Of a stretch of DNA of 64,000 nt, positions 55,700-64,000 are shown one piece after another. Position 1 is the first letter of the stretch. The number at the start of each line of letters is the position of its first letter. The notes under the pieces are model-generated. The model was given only the letters and a program-made list of their open reading frames with translations. It did no database searches and was not told the DNA's origin. Origin of the DNA: Agapanthus africanus (taxonomy: Eukaryota > Streptophyta > Magnoliopsida > Asparagales > Amaryllidaceae); assembly GCA_030015575.1 (NCBI GenBank), contig CM057344.1, forward strand, positions 593,906,410-593,970,409, given 5' to 3'. The translations under genes were made by a program, and so were the position numbers.

Positions 55700-55925
55700 A
55701 AAGGACACTTGCTGGGTCCTCACGATCTTGTAAGGAGAAACCACCCGCGTGAGATCCTTACGACTCACAAGGGAGCAACACACTTAGGGATCCTCACGAT
55801 TCCTAAGGAGAAAATACACTCGCGAGATCATCACGACTCGCAAGGAGAACTCTCTTATGGGACCCTCACGGCTCATAAGACATGAAAGTCTTAAGTTACA
55901 GAGACCTAAACCTGTGCTTAAGAAA
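55700..55925 (+). repeat. Hairpin-module array 1 of element C
   Basis: The same modules as in A and B occur: GTGAG..CTCAC around ATCCTTACGA, CTTAGGGAT..ATTCCTAAG around CCTCACG, CTCGCGAG..CTCGCAAGG around ATCATCACGA, and TTATGGGA..CTCATAAG around CCCTCACGG. A CTTAAG..CTTAAG stem closes the array. Confidence 0.75.
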
Positions 55926-56059
55926 AATCCCCCATAACCTTCGACAATGCCTTACAAGCGGCTCATACTGACCCTTGTATACAATCCATGGGCGCGAATA
56001 AACACTTCCCCAGCAAAGTCCCACCCGTGACTAGGGGTATGTCCATATGGTGAACAACC

Positions 56060-56280
56060 CTTATAAGTCCTCTCGACTTATAAGGAGAAAGCCGTTTTGT
56101 AAGATCCTTATGAATTACAGAGGAACATACACTTAGGAATCCTCACGATTCCTAGGGAGAAAATACACCTACGAGATCCTCACGACTTGTAGAGAGAAAT
56201 ACCTTTGTGAGACCCTTACGGCTCATGAAGTCAAAAGCCTTAGTCGACAGGACCCTAACCCTGCTTGCTAAGCCACCTTT
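56060..56280 (+). repeat. Hairpin-module array 2 of element C
   Basis: The first module is the perfect CTTATAAG/CTTATAAG around TCCTCTCGA. CTTAGGAAT/ATTCCTAGG and CTACGAG/CTTGTAG modules follow, and a CTTTGTGAG..CTCATGAAG module after them. The closing stem is CTTAGTCGACAGG with CCTGCTTGCTAAG. Confidence 0.8.
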
Positions 56281-56404
56281 GTTCAACATCGACAGAGGCG
56301 GATGATGATTCGCTCCTGGCCATATCCCAGTTGTAGCGGTGCTGATGCCGAAATCGGTGTCTAATTTCAGGTTTATGGCGAAAAGCCAGTAGGCCGCACG
56401 TGCA

Positions 56405-56625
56405 TATGAGATAGCCGAAATGATGGGGCAACCTGCAATAAAAAGCAGCAAGTAAAAATGTATGCACACAAAATAGCCGAAATGATGGGGCAACTCGCAA
56501 TAAAAAGTAGCGAGTAAAAATGAAATAAATAGCCGAAATGATTGGGCACCGCGAAAAATAGCCGAAATGATAGGGCAATCGCGACCTCCGCGATATAAAA
56601 GCTGAAATGATAGAGCATCGCGGAA
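56405..56625 (+). repeat. AGCCGAAATGAT repeat block of element C
   Basis: There are five or six copies of ATAGCCGAAATGATNGGGCA with small stems between them, such as ACTCGC..GCGAGT and ATCGCG..CGCGAT. It is collinear with 1480-1705 and 9184-9380. Minus-strand open frames here are composition effects. Confidence 0.75.
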
Positions 56626-56889
56626 AAAGAAATAAAATAAAAAAAAGTTTTAATTTATGCCCTACAGGTGATGTTACATTACACCCTGTATACAATCCAA
56701 AGGCGTAAACAAAGAAGTGACCATACTCCTCCCCCAAGTCTCATCATAAGAAGAAGCCAAAATCTCGACGGGCCGCAAATGACTTAGAAATCATCTCAGC
56801 ACTCGTCCCGTTGCAACGGACACAGCATCAAGCAAAGCGGAACAGCGGCAACTCCCAGTTCCACGGCTCAGTGATAGACAGATCACTAA

Positions 56890-58212
56890 GAGTCAAATCC
56901 CCACCCCGTGAAATGCGGATATAATCAAAAAAGAAATTCCTGGTTACGTGGAACGCGGATAACGTCACTCTTTGACCCCGTGGAAAACGTCCAGAGCGGA
57001 TCCTGGTCCTCGCAGAGCACGGCAGTAAACCCATGTGAAGCATCCAGAGCGGAGCCTAGTCCTCGCCGAACACGGCAGTGAACCCGTGTGAAGCATCTAG
57101 TGCAAAATTCCTGGTTACGTGGAACGCGGATAACGTCACTCTTTGACCCCGTGGAAAGCATCCAGAACGGAGCCTAGTCCTCGCCAAACACGGCAGTGAA
57201 CCCGTGTGAAGCATCTAGTGCAAAATTCCTGGTTACGCGGAACGCGGATAACGTCACTCTTTGACCCCGTGGAAAGCATCAAAAGCGGATCCTGGTCCTT
57301 GCAGAGCACGGCAGTGAACCCGTGTGAAGCATCCAGAGCGGAGCCTAGTCCTCGCCGAACACGGCAGTGAACCCGTGTGAAGCATCTAGTGCAAAATTCC
57401 TGGTTACGTGGAACGCGGATAACGTCACTCTTTGACCCCGTGGAAAGCATCCAGAGCGGAGCCTAGTCCTCACCAAACACGGCAGTGAACCCGTGTGAAG
57501 CATCTAGTGCAAAATTCCTGGTTACGCGGAACGCGGATAACGTCACTCTTTGACCCCATGGAAAGCATCCAAAGCGGAGCCTAGTCCTCGCTAAACACGG
57601 CAGTGAACCCGTGTGAAGCATCTAGTGCAAAATTCCTGGTTACGCGGAACGCGGATAACGTCACTCTTTGACACCGTGGAAAGCATCTAGAGCGGAGCCT
57701 AGTCCTCGCCGAACACGGCAGTGAACCCGTGTGAAGCATCTAGTGCAAAATTCCTGGTTACGTGGAACGCGGATAACGTCACTCTTTGACCCCGTGGAAA
57801 ACGTCCAGAGCGGATCCTGGTCCTCGCAGAGCATGGCAGTGAACCCGTGTAAAGCATCCATAGCGGAGCCTAGTCCTCGCCGAACACGGCAGTGAACCTG
57901 TGTGAAGCATCTAGTGCAAAATTCCTGGTCACGTGGAACGCGGATAACGTCACTCTTTGACCCCGTGGAAAACGTCCAGAGCGGATCCTGGTCCTCGCAG
58001 AGCACGGCAGTGAACCCGTGTGAAGCATCCAGAGCGGAGCCTAGTCCTCGCCAAACACGGCAGTGAACCCGTGTGAAGCATCTAGTGCAAAATTCCTGGT
58101 CACATGGAACGCGGATAATGTCACTCTTTGACCCCGCGGAAAACGCCCAGAGCGGAGCCTGGTCCTCGCCAAGCACGGCAGTGAACCCGTGTGAAGCATC
58201 CAGAGCAAACAC
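56890..58212 (+). repeat. 118/171-bp higher-order tandem array of element C
   Basis: TGCAAAATTCCTGG starts at 57101, 57219, 57390, 57508, 57626, 57744, 57915 and 58086, giving steps of 118 or 171 bp. The longer unit contains an extra 53-bp subunit (GATCCTGGTCCTCGCAGAGC). The array has CGTGGAACGCGGATAACGTC and GAACCCGTGTGAAGCATC segments related to the 62-bp array of A. Minus-strand open frames of up to 183 codons across it are repeat artefacts. Confidence 0.92.
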
Positions 58213-58940
58213 CGGACTGTGGAGTCCTTAAAATCCACGGACTATGACGTCCTTAACCTCGACCGTAATGTCTTAAAACTAACAATTAACCACCCTGATT
58301 CTATATTGATTCCACCTTGGTTTAGGGGTACATCTCTTCACTCCTTTGATACCTGGCGTTGTAATTCCTCAACGTCTTCAAAGAGGTGACGGGTCCCCGC
58401 AACCACACATCGGACTGTGGAGTCCTTAAATCCATGGACTATGACGTCCTTAACCTTGACCGTGATGTCTTAAAACTAATATCGGACTGTGGAGTCTTTA
58501 AATCCACGGACTATGACGTCCTTAACCTTGACCGTGATGTCTTAAAACTAATATCGGACTGTGGAGTCCTTAAATCCACGGACTATGATGTCCTTAACCT
58601 TGACCGTGATGTCTTAAAACTAACATCGGACTGTGGAGTCCTTAAATCCATGGACTATGACGTCCTTAACCTTGACCGTGATGTCTTAAAACTAATATCG
58701 GACTGTGGAGTCCTTAAATCCACGGACTATGACGTCCTTAACCTTGACCGTGATGTCGTAAAACTAACATCGGACTGTGGAGTCCTTAAATCCACGGACT
58801 ATGACGTCCTTAACCTTGACCGTGATGTCTTAAAACTAACATCGGACTGTGGAGTCCTTAAATCCACGGACTATGACGTCCTTAACCTTGACCGCAACGT
58901 CTTTAAACTACGATACTCTGAGCAACCCCTGACCTCGTGA
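58213..58940 (+). repeat. 72-bp tandem array with an LTR-derived segment
   Basis: From about 58415 a 72-bp unit (CGGACTGTGGAGTCCTTAAA, then GACTATGACGTCCTTAACC and GACCGTGATGTCTTAAAACT) is repeated about seven times. As 72 is a multiple of three, a 184-codon frame stays open by periodicity alone. About 58310-58410 matches the LTR segment at 44815-44905 (CATCTCTTCA, CAACGTCTTCAAAGAGGTGA). The unit also matches the short array in the LTR (44905-45150), so a piece of LTR sits inside the internal region. Confidence 0.88.
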
Positions 58941-58964
58941 AACACGGATAAGAGCGACCACATC

Positions 58965-59185
58965 CAGCACTTGCAGATCCTCACGACCTGTAAGGAAGAA
59001 AACTCTCTTGTGAGATCCTTACGACTCCCAAGGGAAAACCCGCTTAAGAATCCTCACGATTCTTAAGAAGAACTTACACCTATGGGATCCTCTTGACCTG
59101 TAGGGAGAAAAACTCTTTATGAGACCCTCGTGACTCATAAAGCGCAAAAGTCTTAGGAAGCAGACCTTAACCCTGAATCCTAAGC
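58965..59185 (+). repeat. Hairpin-module array 3 of element C
   Basis: It includes the perfect 9-bp stem CTTAAGAAT (59043-59051) with ATTCTTAAG (59059-59067) around CCTCACG. The related module at 2798 in A reads CTTAGGAAT/ATTCCTAA, a compensatory change. A CTTTATGAG..CTCATAAAG module around ACCCTCGTGA follows. Confidence 0.85.
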
Positions 59186-59429
59186 CATCGCTGCCCTGCA
59201 AGGAGATCAAGATAAATTTTCCGCAAAACACATTCAATGAAAAGAGACACACCATTGAGAAGAAAAATGTATCTTTTATTCATAAACCAAAATGGATACA
59301 AAGTACAATTCATGAAAGAACAAAAAGAAGATACTCTCATTCATGAGTATGTACAAAAACAGAAAAGAAAGGAAAAGATACAAGTCTTCAAGCCGGCGGG
59401 TGATGTAGCAATTTTACCAGCTCATCTTT

Positions 59430-59735
59430 CTATTGCTGAGTCACGGCTTCATGATTCAAGATCTCCAGAAGACGAACCTCCGCCTGAGCCTGCTGGGCCT
59501 GACACGAAGCAAGCCGACCTTCAGGCTCTTTCTCGGTGGCCTTATGGGCTTCGACCCTTTCACGAGTGAACGTGGCAGCTTTATCAAGAGCCACCACCTC
59601 TTTGACGGACTCCTGAAGCACCCGCCAGAGTTCATATGCTTTGTTGGCCTTGGCGATAAGATTAGCGTGAAGCTCGCTCGACGCCTTGGAAGCTAGCTCC
59701 CTCTCCGAGAATTTACGGCCGAACCCTTTTCTCGC
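59430..59735 (-). CDS. Antisense coiled-coil ORF of element C (partial)
   Basis: The minus strand is open from about 59735 to 59430 and encodes a charged, alanine- and glutamate-rich helical sequence: SKASSELHANLIAKANKAYE, LWRVLQESVKEVVALDKAA, TRERVEAHKATEKEPEGRLA and QAQQAQAEVRLLEI. The pattern suits a coiled coil. The first methionine inside it would give 63 residues, but coding-like sequence extends upstream, so it may be the last part of a longer or spliced antisense gene. It lies downstream, in the antisense direction, of the two other antisense ORFs. Function is unknown. Confidence 0.45.
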   Translation of the reverse strand, partial: ARKGFGRKFSERELASKASSELHANLIAKANKAYELWRVLQESVKEVVALDKAATFTRERVEAHKATEKEPEGRLASCQAQQAQAEVRLLEILNHEAVTQQ

Positions 59736-60166
59736 ACAACAATGTGTTCGCCATGTGTCGCCCTGTCAGGCCATTTAAGCTCACTTTCATGACCGCAACC
59801 TTGGAGACAGGACATATATGCTCAAGACCGCATAAATGGGCTTCCAGTCGACAATAATAATCGATCTAAAACGTGCTCACATCACCTGGTGTGAAAAGCA
59901 ACGAGAAAGATTTCCGACGTATTTCAAGCATGCATTCGCAATCATATGAATATTCAAAAATAATAATAATAGCATTTGCAATCATATGAATATTCATAAT
60001 GCCCAAAAAGGTCTGATACGCATGAAAATGATAATAGCATTTGCAATTAAAGAAAGTTCTCATGGAAAGAACACAAAGTTCATTTATGCAAAAAAAAAAA
60101 CATGCATGCGGATACCAGCACACATGAAAGTTCAACATAAAGCAGGCGAAAACTAATTTGAAAATA
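59736..60166. other. AT-rich spacer between antisense ORFs
   Basis: No gene is seen. CAATCATATGAATATTCA occurs twice near 59940 and 59980, and an A-run lies near 60090. On the minus strand it would be the interval between two antisense ORFs and could hold an intron; no splice sites were confirmed. Confidence 0.5.
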
Positions 60167-60730
60167 CTACACTAGCGGAAAAAGGTCGCCGAACAAAGGA
60201 TCGGTAGCGCAAGGGTTGACAAAACAAAAGACAAAATTCTCCATCTCTCTCTCCGCTCTCTCCAACACGTCAAAGCGCCAGTTCTCGCGAGGAGTCGCTC
60301 CCCACCGATTGGCGCCATGTTCATCCGCAAAAGCAGACATAACGGCCCGACGGGCTCTTATCTCGCTCAAAAGGTGAACCGAGCGATCTTTCAAAGCTTG
60401 AGTAATTAGGCACGCTTCGTGAAAGCCCTCGAGCTTCTCTTCGGCCGCGTCAAGCATCACCAGGGTCATCTCCGCCGGGTGAGGAGGGACGTCAGCAAGC
60501 ACGGTGGCAAGAATCATCCGGAGCCAGAGGGAACCCATCGGGAGGGGGGACCCCCTACGGATCGAGAGTTCATACATTTCCGAATCGCATTCATCATCGG
60601 TAAGGAGTGGATCCACCAATCGGGCAGCAAAGCGGGGGATCATCTCCTCGATAGGAAATTCCCATGGCTGTCGACGAGCATGAGGGCGATTGCAGGCCAT
60701 GGTGCTTAGTTGTTTCTCAGGATAAATCAC
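60167..60730 (-). CDS. Antisense ORF 1 of element C (187 aa)
   Basis: This open minus-strand frame of 187 codons starts at the ATG at 60728-60730; a second ATG at residue 12 (MACNRPHARRQPWEFPIEEM) is an alternative. No known domain is recognised. A 55-residue stretch beginning LRMILATVLADVPP aligns without gaps to LRLIVLAIWEALPL of the neighbouring antisense ORF, with about 15 identities (27%), including the LDAAEEK/LDTAEDK motif. The C-terminal part has ENFVFCFVNPC, and an NPC motif in a similar setting is found in the neighbour. I infer that the two are diverged paralogues. It has no counterpart in elements A and B. Confidence 0.6.
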   Translation of the reverse strand: MIYPEKQLSTMACNRPHARRQPWEFPIEEMIPRFAARLVDPLLTDDECDSEMYELSIRRGSPLPMGSLWLRMILATVLADVPPHPAEMTLVMLDAAEEKLEGFHEACLITQALKDRSVHLLSEIRARRAVMSAFADEHGANRWGATPRENWRFDVLERAEREMENFVFCFVNPCATDPLFGDLFPLV

Positions 60731-61179
60731 ACCAAAATGAGAATAAATCTCTCTGTGAAGAGAAAAGGAAGGCCATTGCCTCAGATATAAAGAGATGCAT
60801 TAAGTGCTGTGCGCGGAAAATCTTGCATGTAAAAGCTGTTTCCAAGGCCCAAAAAAGGAAAGGCATCGAAAATCAGGGAGATGGAACTATTTCCAAGGCT
60901 CCTTTTCTGCATCTGATATTGTGCACTAAAAATATGGCATGGAAAATTTTTGAACAGTCCTATCAAAGGACCCCACGTGCAGAATACGTGAGCCCCAAAC
61001 TTGACGTGCACTAAAAAATGGAATAACACTCTGCACGTTAAAAGCATCAACAACAACAATAGCAAAATGATAAAATCCCACAGAAAGGCATGTAAACACA
61101 GAAAGACATAATAAAACTTATCATTCATGCTTTAAGAAGTTCATACAAAATAAAAAGAACACGTTTACAACGGTAAGAC
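60731..61179. other. Spacer between antisense ORFs 1 and 2
   Basis: AT-rich sequence without a recognised gene. Two open frames across it, one per strand, lack any similarity to the other Tat copies. On the minus strand it would be the 5' flank of antisense ORF 1. Confidence 0.5.
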
Positions 61180-61671
61180 CTCAGACGCAGAGCATGGATT
61201 GAGAAACTCGAATGTAACTTTGTCTAAGATCTTCCAGGCACCTCGAACCATCCTGGTATGCTTCCTCTCGCGGTCGCAAGCGTCGAGGTCCTCACGAATG
61301 TCCTCCACCCTCCGATAGGCGGCAAGTATGGCTGACTGCTGAAAAGCCTAGTGCAAGAGATCAATGAGGTGATCTCGCCTCCTTTTTGAGATCAAGCTCA
61401 TTAGGTACACCGGATGTACCTTGTCCTCAGCAGTGTCCAAGGCCCCGAGCGGTACGCCGGTGCAAAAGAGAGGGAGTGCCTCCCAGATCGCCAGCACGAT
61501 CAGTCTCAGAAGAGAAGAGCGACGGGGGAGTAGCCGATGGTTGTACTCGTCAAACCGGCTCATGATCTCGGCGCACTGAGCATTGGTGAACTCCTGGTTC
61601 TGACTGCGGCCCAGTGCACGAATATTCCCACATGAAATGATTTCGTCAAGACCATACATATGGGCATACAT
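61180..61671 (-). pseudogene. Antisense ORF 2 of element C (aORF family shared with A and B)
   Basis: The minus strand encodes the best copy of the antisense family also found at 3505-4007 and 20830-21334. The start is placed at the ATG at 61669-61671 (MYAHMYGLDEIIS) because all three copies begin to match there; an open extension upstream is not shared. Conserved runs are RSQNQEFTNAQCAEIM, RLLPRRSSLLRLIV and LDTAEDKVHPVYLMSL. Similarity between copies runs to about 61180. No domain is recognised. Such antisense ORFs are known in Tat elements; their role is open. About one break is seen in this copy. Confidence 0.65.
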
Positions 61672-62314
61672 GATACCTGAAATAAGGGTCATGAGTATTG
61701 TTGCAAGCTTCTTCTTCATTGATTGATTACAGAAGGACAACCTAGGGCAAGGAGACCCTGAGAAGCCTCCATGGGAAGAACTCAGTTCTTCATAGGAATT
61801 AAATTCCTCATTAAGAAAAGGGAATTAAATTCCCAGAAACGTTTTTTTCTGTGAACGGCGTTAAACTCCATGGATCATCATCTAAACCCTAAGAGATCTA
61901 TTATTTAAGGTTAAATGGTTTCATACTTTGGTTGAAAAACTTGAAGAAAAAAATGGGTTTATATTCAAAAAGGGTAAAAACCCTTGTTTTGGATTTAAAA
62001 TCCAGAGGAATGTGAGAGTTCATCGTTCATTCAAGACCATTACCTAAAGGAAAAGGGGCCTTTTGAACAGAGTTAAACTCTGACAAGGTTTCAAGGCAGA
62101 GAACTAAGCTCTGGAAGAAGAGAATTAAATTCTCAGAAAAAGTTTGTGAGGGGGAAGATAAGCAAAGTGGAGGCGTCTCTGAAATGACCCCTATATTTAT
62201 AGGATGTGATAGAAACGCTTCATCTACCCGAGTCCCTAGAGGAATCCAACGGTCACCAAGGTGACAGTGTTGCACTCACGTGCAGACACTTGAGAACAAC
62301 GCTGTGGGGGCATT
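61672..62314 (+). other. AT-rich end of 3' region of C with polypurine tract
   Basis: The region has GGAATTAAATTCC- and GAGTTAAACTC-type palindromes and a segment similar to 21450-21838 of element B. It ends with CACTCACGTGCAGACACTTG and GCTGTGGGGGCATT (62301-62314), the polypurine-like tract before the LTR. No gene is called. Confidence 0.65.
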
Positions 62315-64000
62315 TGTTTCCTGATTCAAAATCAGGAAAGTTTACGGAGAAGGCATCACGTGCTAGCACGTGACCAGCAGTCACGTGTTGGCACGTGACA
62401 TTTAAAAGCAGCGGCAAAGGAAGATTCAGCTCTCTGATTAAATCAAAGAAAAGACTCCAGAAAGGGTCACGTGCTCACACGTGACCAGGGGTCACGTGTT
62501 GGGACGTGACGGTTGAACAGCGGCTAGAAAACAGAGCGCAGAAAGGAGAAGAAAGCTCGTTCCAGGGGGTCACGTGCCTACACGTGACCAAGGGTCACGT
62601 GGTCACACATGACCGGCTTGCAAAGCCTCTCTATTTGACAGAATTAAATTCTGAAAAGCATTCAAATCTTTCCAAACGAGAATGATTATTTGGAACCGAT
62701 TGGATTAAAGATTTAAAGGTGATTAAATATCATCTATTTATGGAAAAATCTTGAACTTGGAAAGATTTCCTCTTAAAATCTAACTGAAATAACAAAGGGA
62801 TATCTTTGGATTTAAAATCCAATGGTGAATAAAATTCACCTAATAATCCAAAGGTCCAAATGAATGATGAATGCAAATCAAATCTCTAATGAATACAAAT
62901 CAAATCTCTCAATGAAAAATTCACTAAAACTAATTGATTCTGCTCCTTCTCCTATAAATAGGAGCCAAGAGATATACAGAGAGAGAGAGAGACATAGAGA
63001 GAGAGAGAAATATAGAGCCTTGAGATTTTGGAAGAATTTGATCTTCTGCAGAAGAAAACCTTAGGTAAGAAAAAAGAGAATTTAATTCTCAAAAGAGTTT
63101 AACTCTTATATTAAAAAGAAGAACTTAGTTCTCTCTTTAGTGGAGGATCTGCAAAGTGCACATCTCCCCATGAATTGAGAATTTAATTCTCATTGGGTTG
63201 AGATCCTGCCATGCAGATCCAAAGCATAGAGAGGGAATGGAAGTTTGAGAATTTAATTATAGGAATTTAATTCCTTTGAAACAAAACTAGGGTTTAACCC
63301 TATGTTGTAGGAATTTAATTCCTTCAAAATGAACAGAACCAGGGTTTAACCCTAGTTAAAAACTTAATTATGTCAAAATAACAGGAATTTAATTCCCTTA
63401 AGAAAGAAGAAATTAGGGTTTCACCCTATGACAGAACCTAATTCCTCACATATATGGGAATTCAATTCTTACAGAATATAAATCAGGGTTTAACCCTATC
63501 TAAGAGTAATTCTTTAAAAGAAAGTGGGAATTTAATTCCTCTAAAGTTATTACTAGGGTTTAACCCTATGATAGAATCCAATGCTTCACATATATGAGGA
63601 ATTTAATTCCTACAGAAAAGAAATCGGGGTTTAACTCCATCTAAGAATATAATTCTTTAAAAGAAAGAAGGAATTTAATTCCTCTAAAGTCAATTATTAG
63701 GGTTTAACCCTATGAAGAATTTAATTCTTAAACAAACATGCAAAGAGGCAGGGTCACGTGCTACCACGCGACCCTTGAAAAGCTCCAAAAAGGAGGGCGC
63801 CCTCACGTGCTACCACGTGACCCCTCTTGCCTTAGTGTTTAACACTAAATTGGAACCTCTGAATCCAGTGTTTAACATTGATTTGCCTTAGTGTTCAACA
63901 CTAATTGAAGAACTCCATTTGCAGTGTTTAAACACTGAATTTCTTAGTGTTCAACACTAAATTAAATCTCTGTTAACAGAGCTTAACATTAATTTTCTTA
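62315..64000 (+). mobile_element. 3' LTR of Tat element C, first 1686 bp
   Basis: It starts TGTTTCCTGATTC and is collinear with 42681-44366. I count about 30 differences, many of them C/T or G/A and several inside CACGTG sites, plus a few short indels. It includes the CACGTG dyads, the TATA box (62953-62960), the splice-donor-like site (63062-63070) and most of the palindrome chain. The window ends inside it. Confidence 0.93.
62953..62960 (+). promoter_or_regulatory. TATA box of LTR C (3' copy)
   Basis: TATAAATA in CTCCTATAAATAGGAG is identical to the 5' copy. In the 3' LTR it could drive read-out transcription into flanking DNA. Confidence 0.7.

Larger units (their letters stand above)
42681..64000 (+). 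mobile_element. Tat-lineage Ty3/gypsy element C (about 22.7 kb, 3' end outside window)
   Basis: The parts in order are a 5' LTR (42681-45729), primer-binding site, gag-like frames (46088-48853), protease (48799-50625), RT and RNase H (51366-53402), a second, archaeal-type RNase H and integrase (53303-55108), a long 3' region with antisense ORFs (55109-62314), and a 3' LTR from 62315. Dual RNase H, antisense ORFs and great length are hallmarks of the Tat lineage. Over the 1686 comparable bases the LTRs differ at about 30 positions (about 1.8%), so the insertion is young. At a grass-like rate of 1.3e-8 per site per year that would be under 1 My, but the host rate is unknown. It looks nearly whole, with a few breaks. 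Confidence 0.92.

Noticed and set aside
56828-58238. Minus-strand open frames of 65-183 codons in the 118/171-bp array
   Set aside because: They repeat the array unit and change frame with it; they are shadows of the tandem repeat.
58386-58940. 184-codon open frame with MDYDVLNLDRDVLKL repeats
   Set aside because: The DNA is a 72-bp tandem repeat. As 72 is a multiple of three, the frame stays open by periodicity. A related array in the LTR is also open, and no domain is seen.
1-64000. tRNA, rRNA or intact host genes
   Set aside because: The only tRNA-like strings are primer-binding sites. No rRNA motifs and no convincing host exon structure were found.

Overview
This window looks like repeat-rich nuclear DNA of a flowering plant. 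Almost everything that can be recognised belongs to nested LTR retrotransposons of plant type: Ty3/gypsy Tat lineage, Ty3/gypsy chromovirus (Tekay/Del-like) and Ty1/copia. I found no intact host protein gene, rRNA or tRNA gene. The host species cannot be named from the sequence alone.

Layout. (1) 1-7354 is the 3' part of a Tat element (A): the end of integrase, a 4.4-kb non-coding 3' region with repeats and an antisense ORF, then an LTR (4901-7354). (2) That LTR is followed directly by a truncated Tat copy (B): an integrase piece (7355-8302), a 3' region and a second LTR (21839-25094). A and B therefore form a tandem that shares an LTR. (3) A chromovirus (E, 10122-20069) with two 3.04-kb LTRs sits inside the 3' region of B, flanked by a near-perfect 5-bp target duplication. 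(4) 25095-26494 looks like the end of another chromovirus LTR. (5) 26500-30389 holds a minus-strand copia remnant (leader, primer-binding site, 1987-bp LTR). (6) 30390-36360 is mostly unassigned AT-rich DNA with small tandem repeats. (7) 36360-41078 is a plus-strand copia remnant (leader-like repeat, pol, 3' LTR). (8) 41079-42680 is part of a minus-strand Tat LTR (D) lying in the copia LTR. (9) 42681-64000 is a long Tat element (C) inserted in D. It has a full 5' LTR, primer-binding site, gag, protease, RT, two RNase H domains, integrase, a 7.2-kb 3' region with antisense ORFs, and the first 1686 bases of the 3' LTR. If its LTRs are equal in length, C is about 22.7 kb.

How the parts work together. 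In C the plus strand carries the replication proteins. The minus strand between integrase and the 3' LTR carries an extra set of ORFs, as is known for several Tat elements. Two of these antisense ORFs look like diverged paralogues, and one of the two has relatives in A and B. The 3' regions of A, B and C share one plan: hairpin modules, an AGCCGAAATGAT repeat block, a tandem array that differs between elements, more hairpin modules, an antisense ORF, a purine tract and the LTR.

The most unusual signal is a palindrome 'grammar'. Both the LTRs and the 3' regions are largely built of short inverted repeats whose centre is fixed while the arms vary but stay complementary. In the 3' region the loop is CCTCACGA-like; in LTR C the centre is TTTAA. 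Several pairs of copies show matched compensatory changes. Other structured LTR features are G-box (CACGTG) dyad arrays that differ between LTRs, a conserved triple hairpin near the LTR end, and a splice-donor-like site about 110-135 bp after the LTR TATA box.
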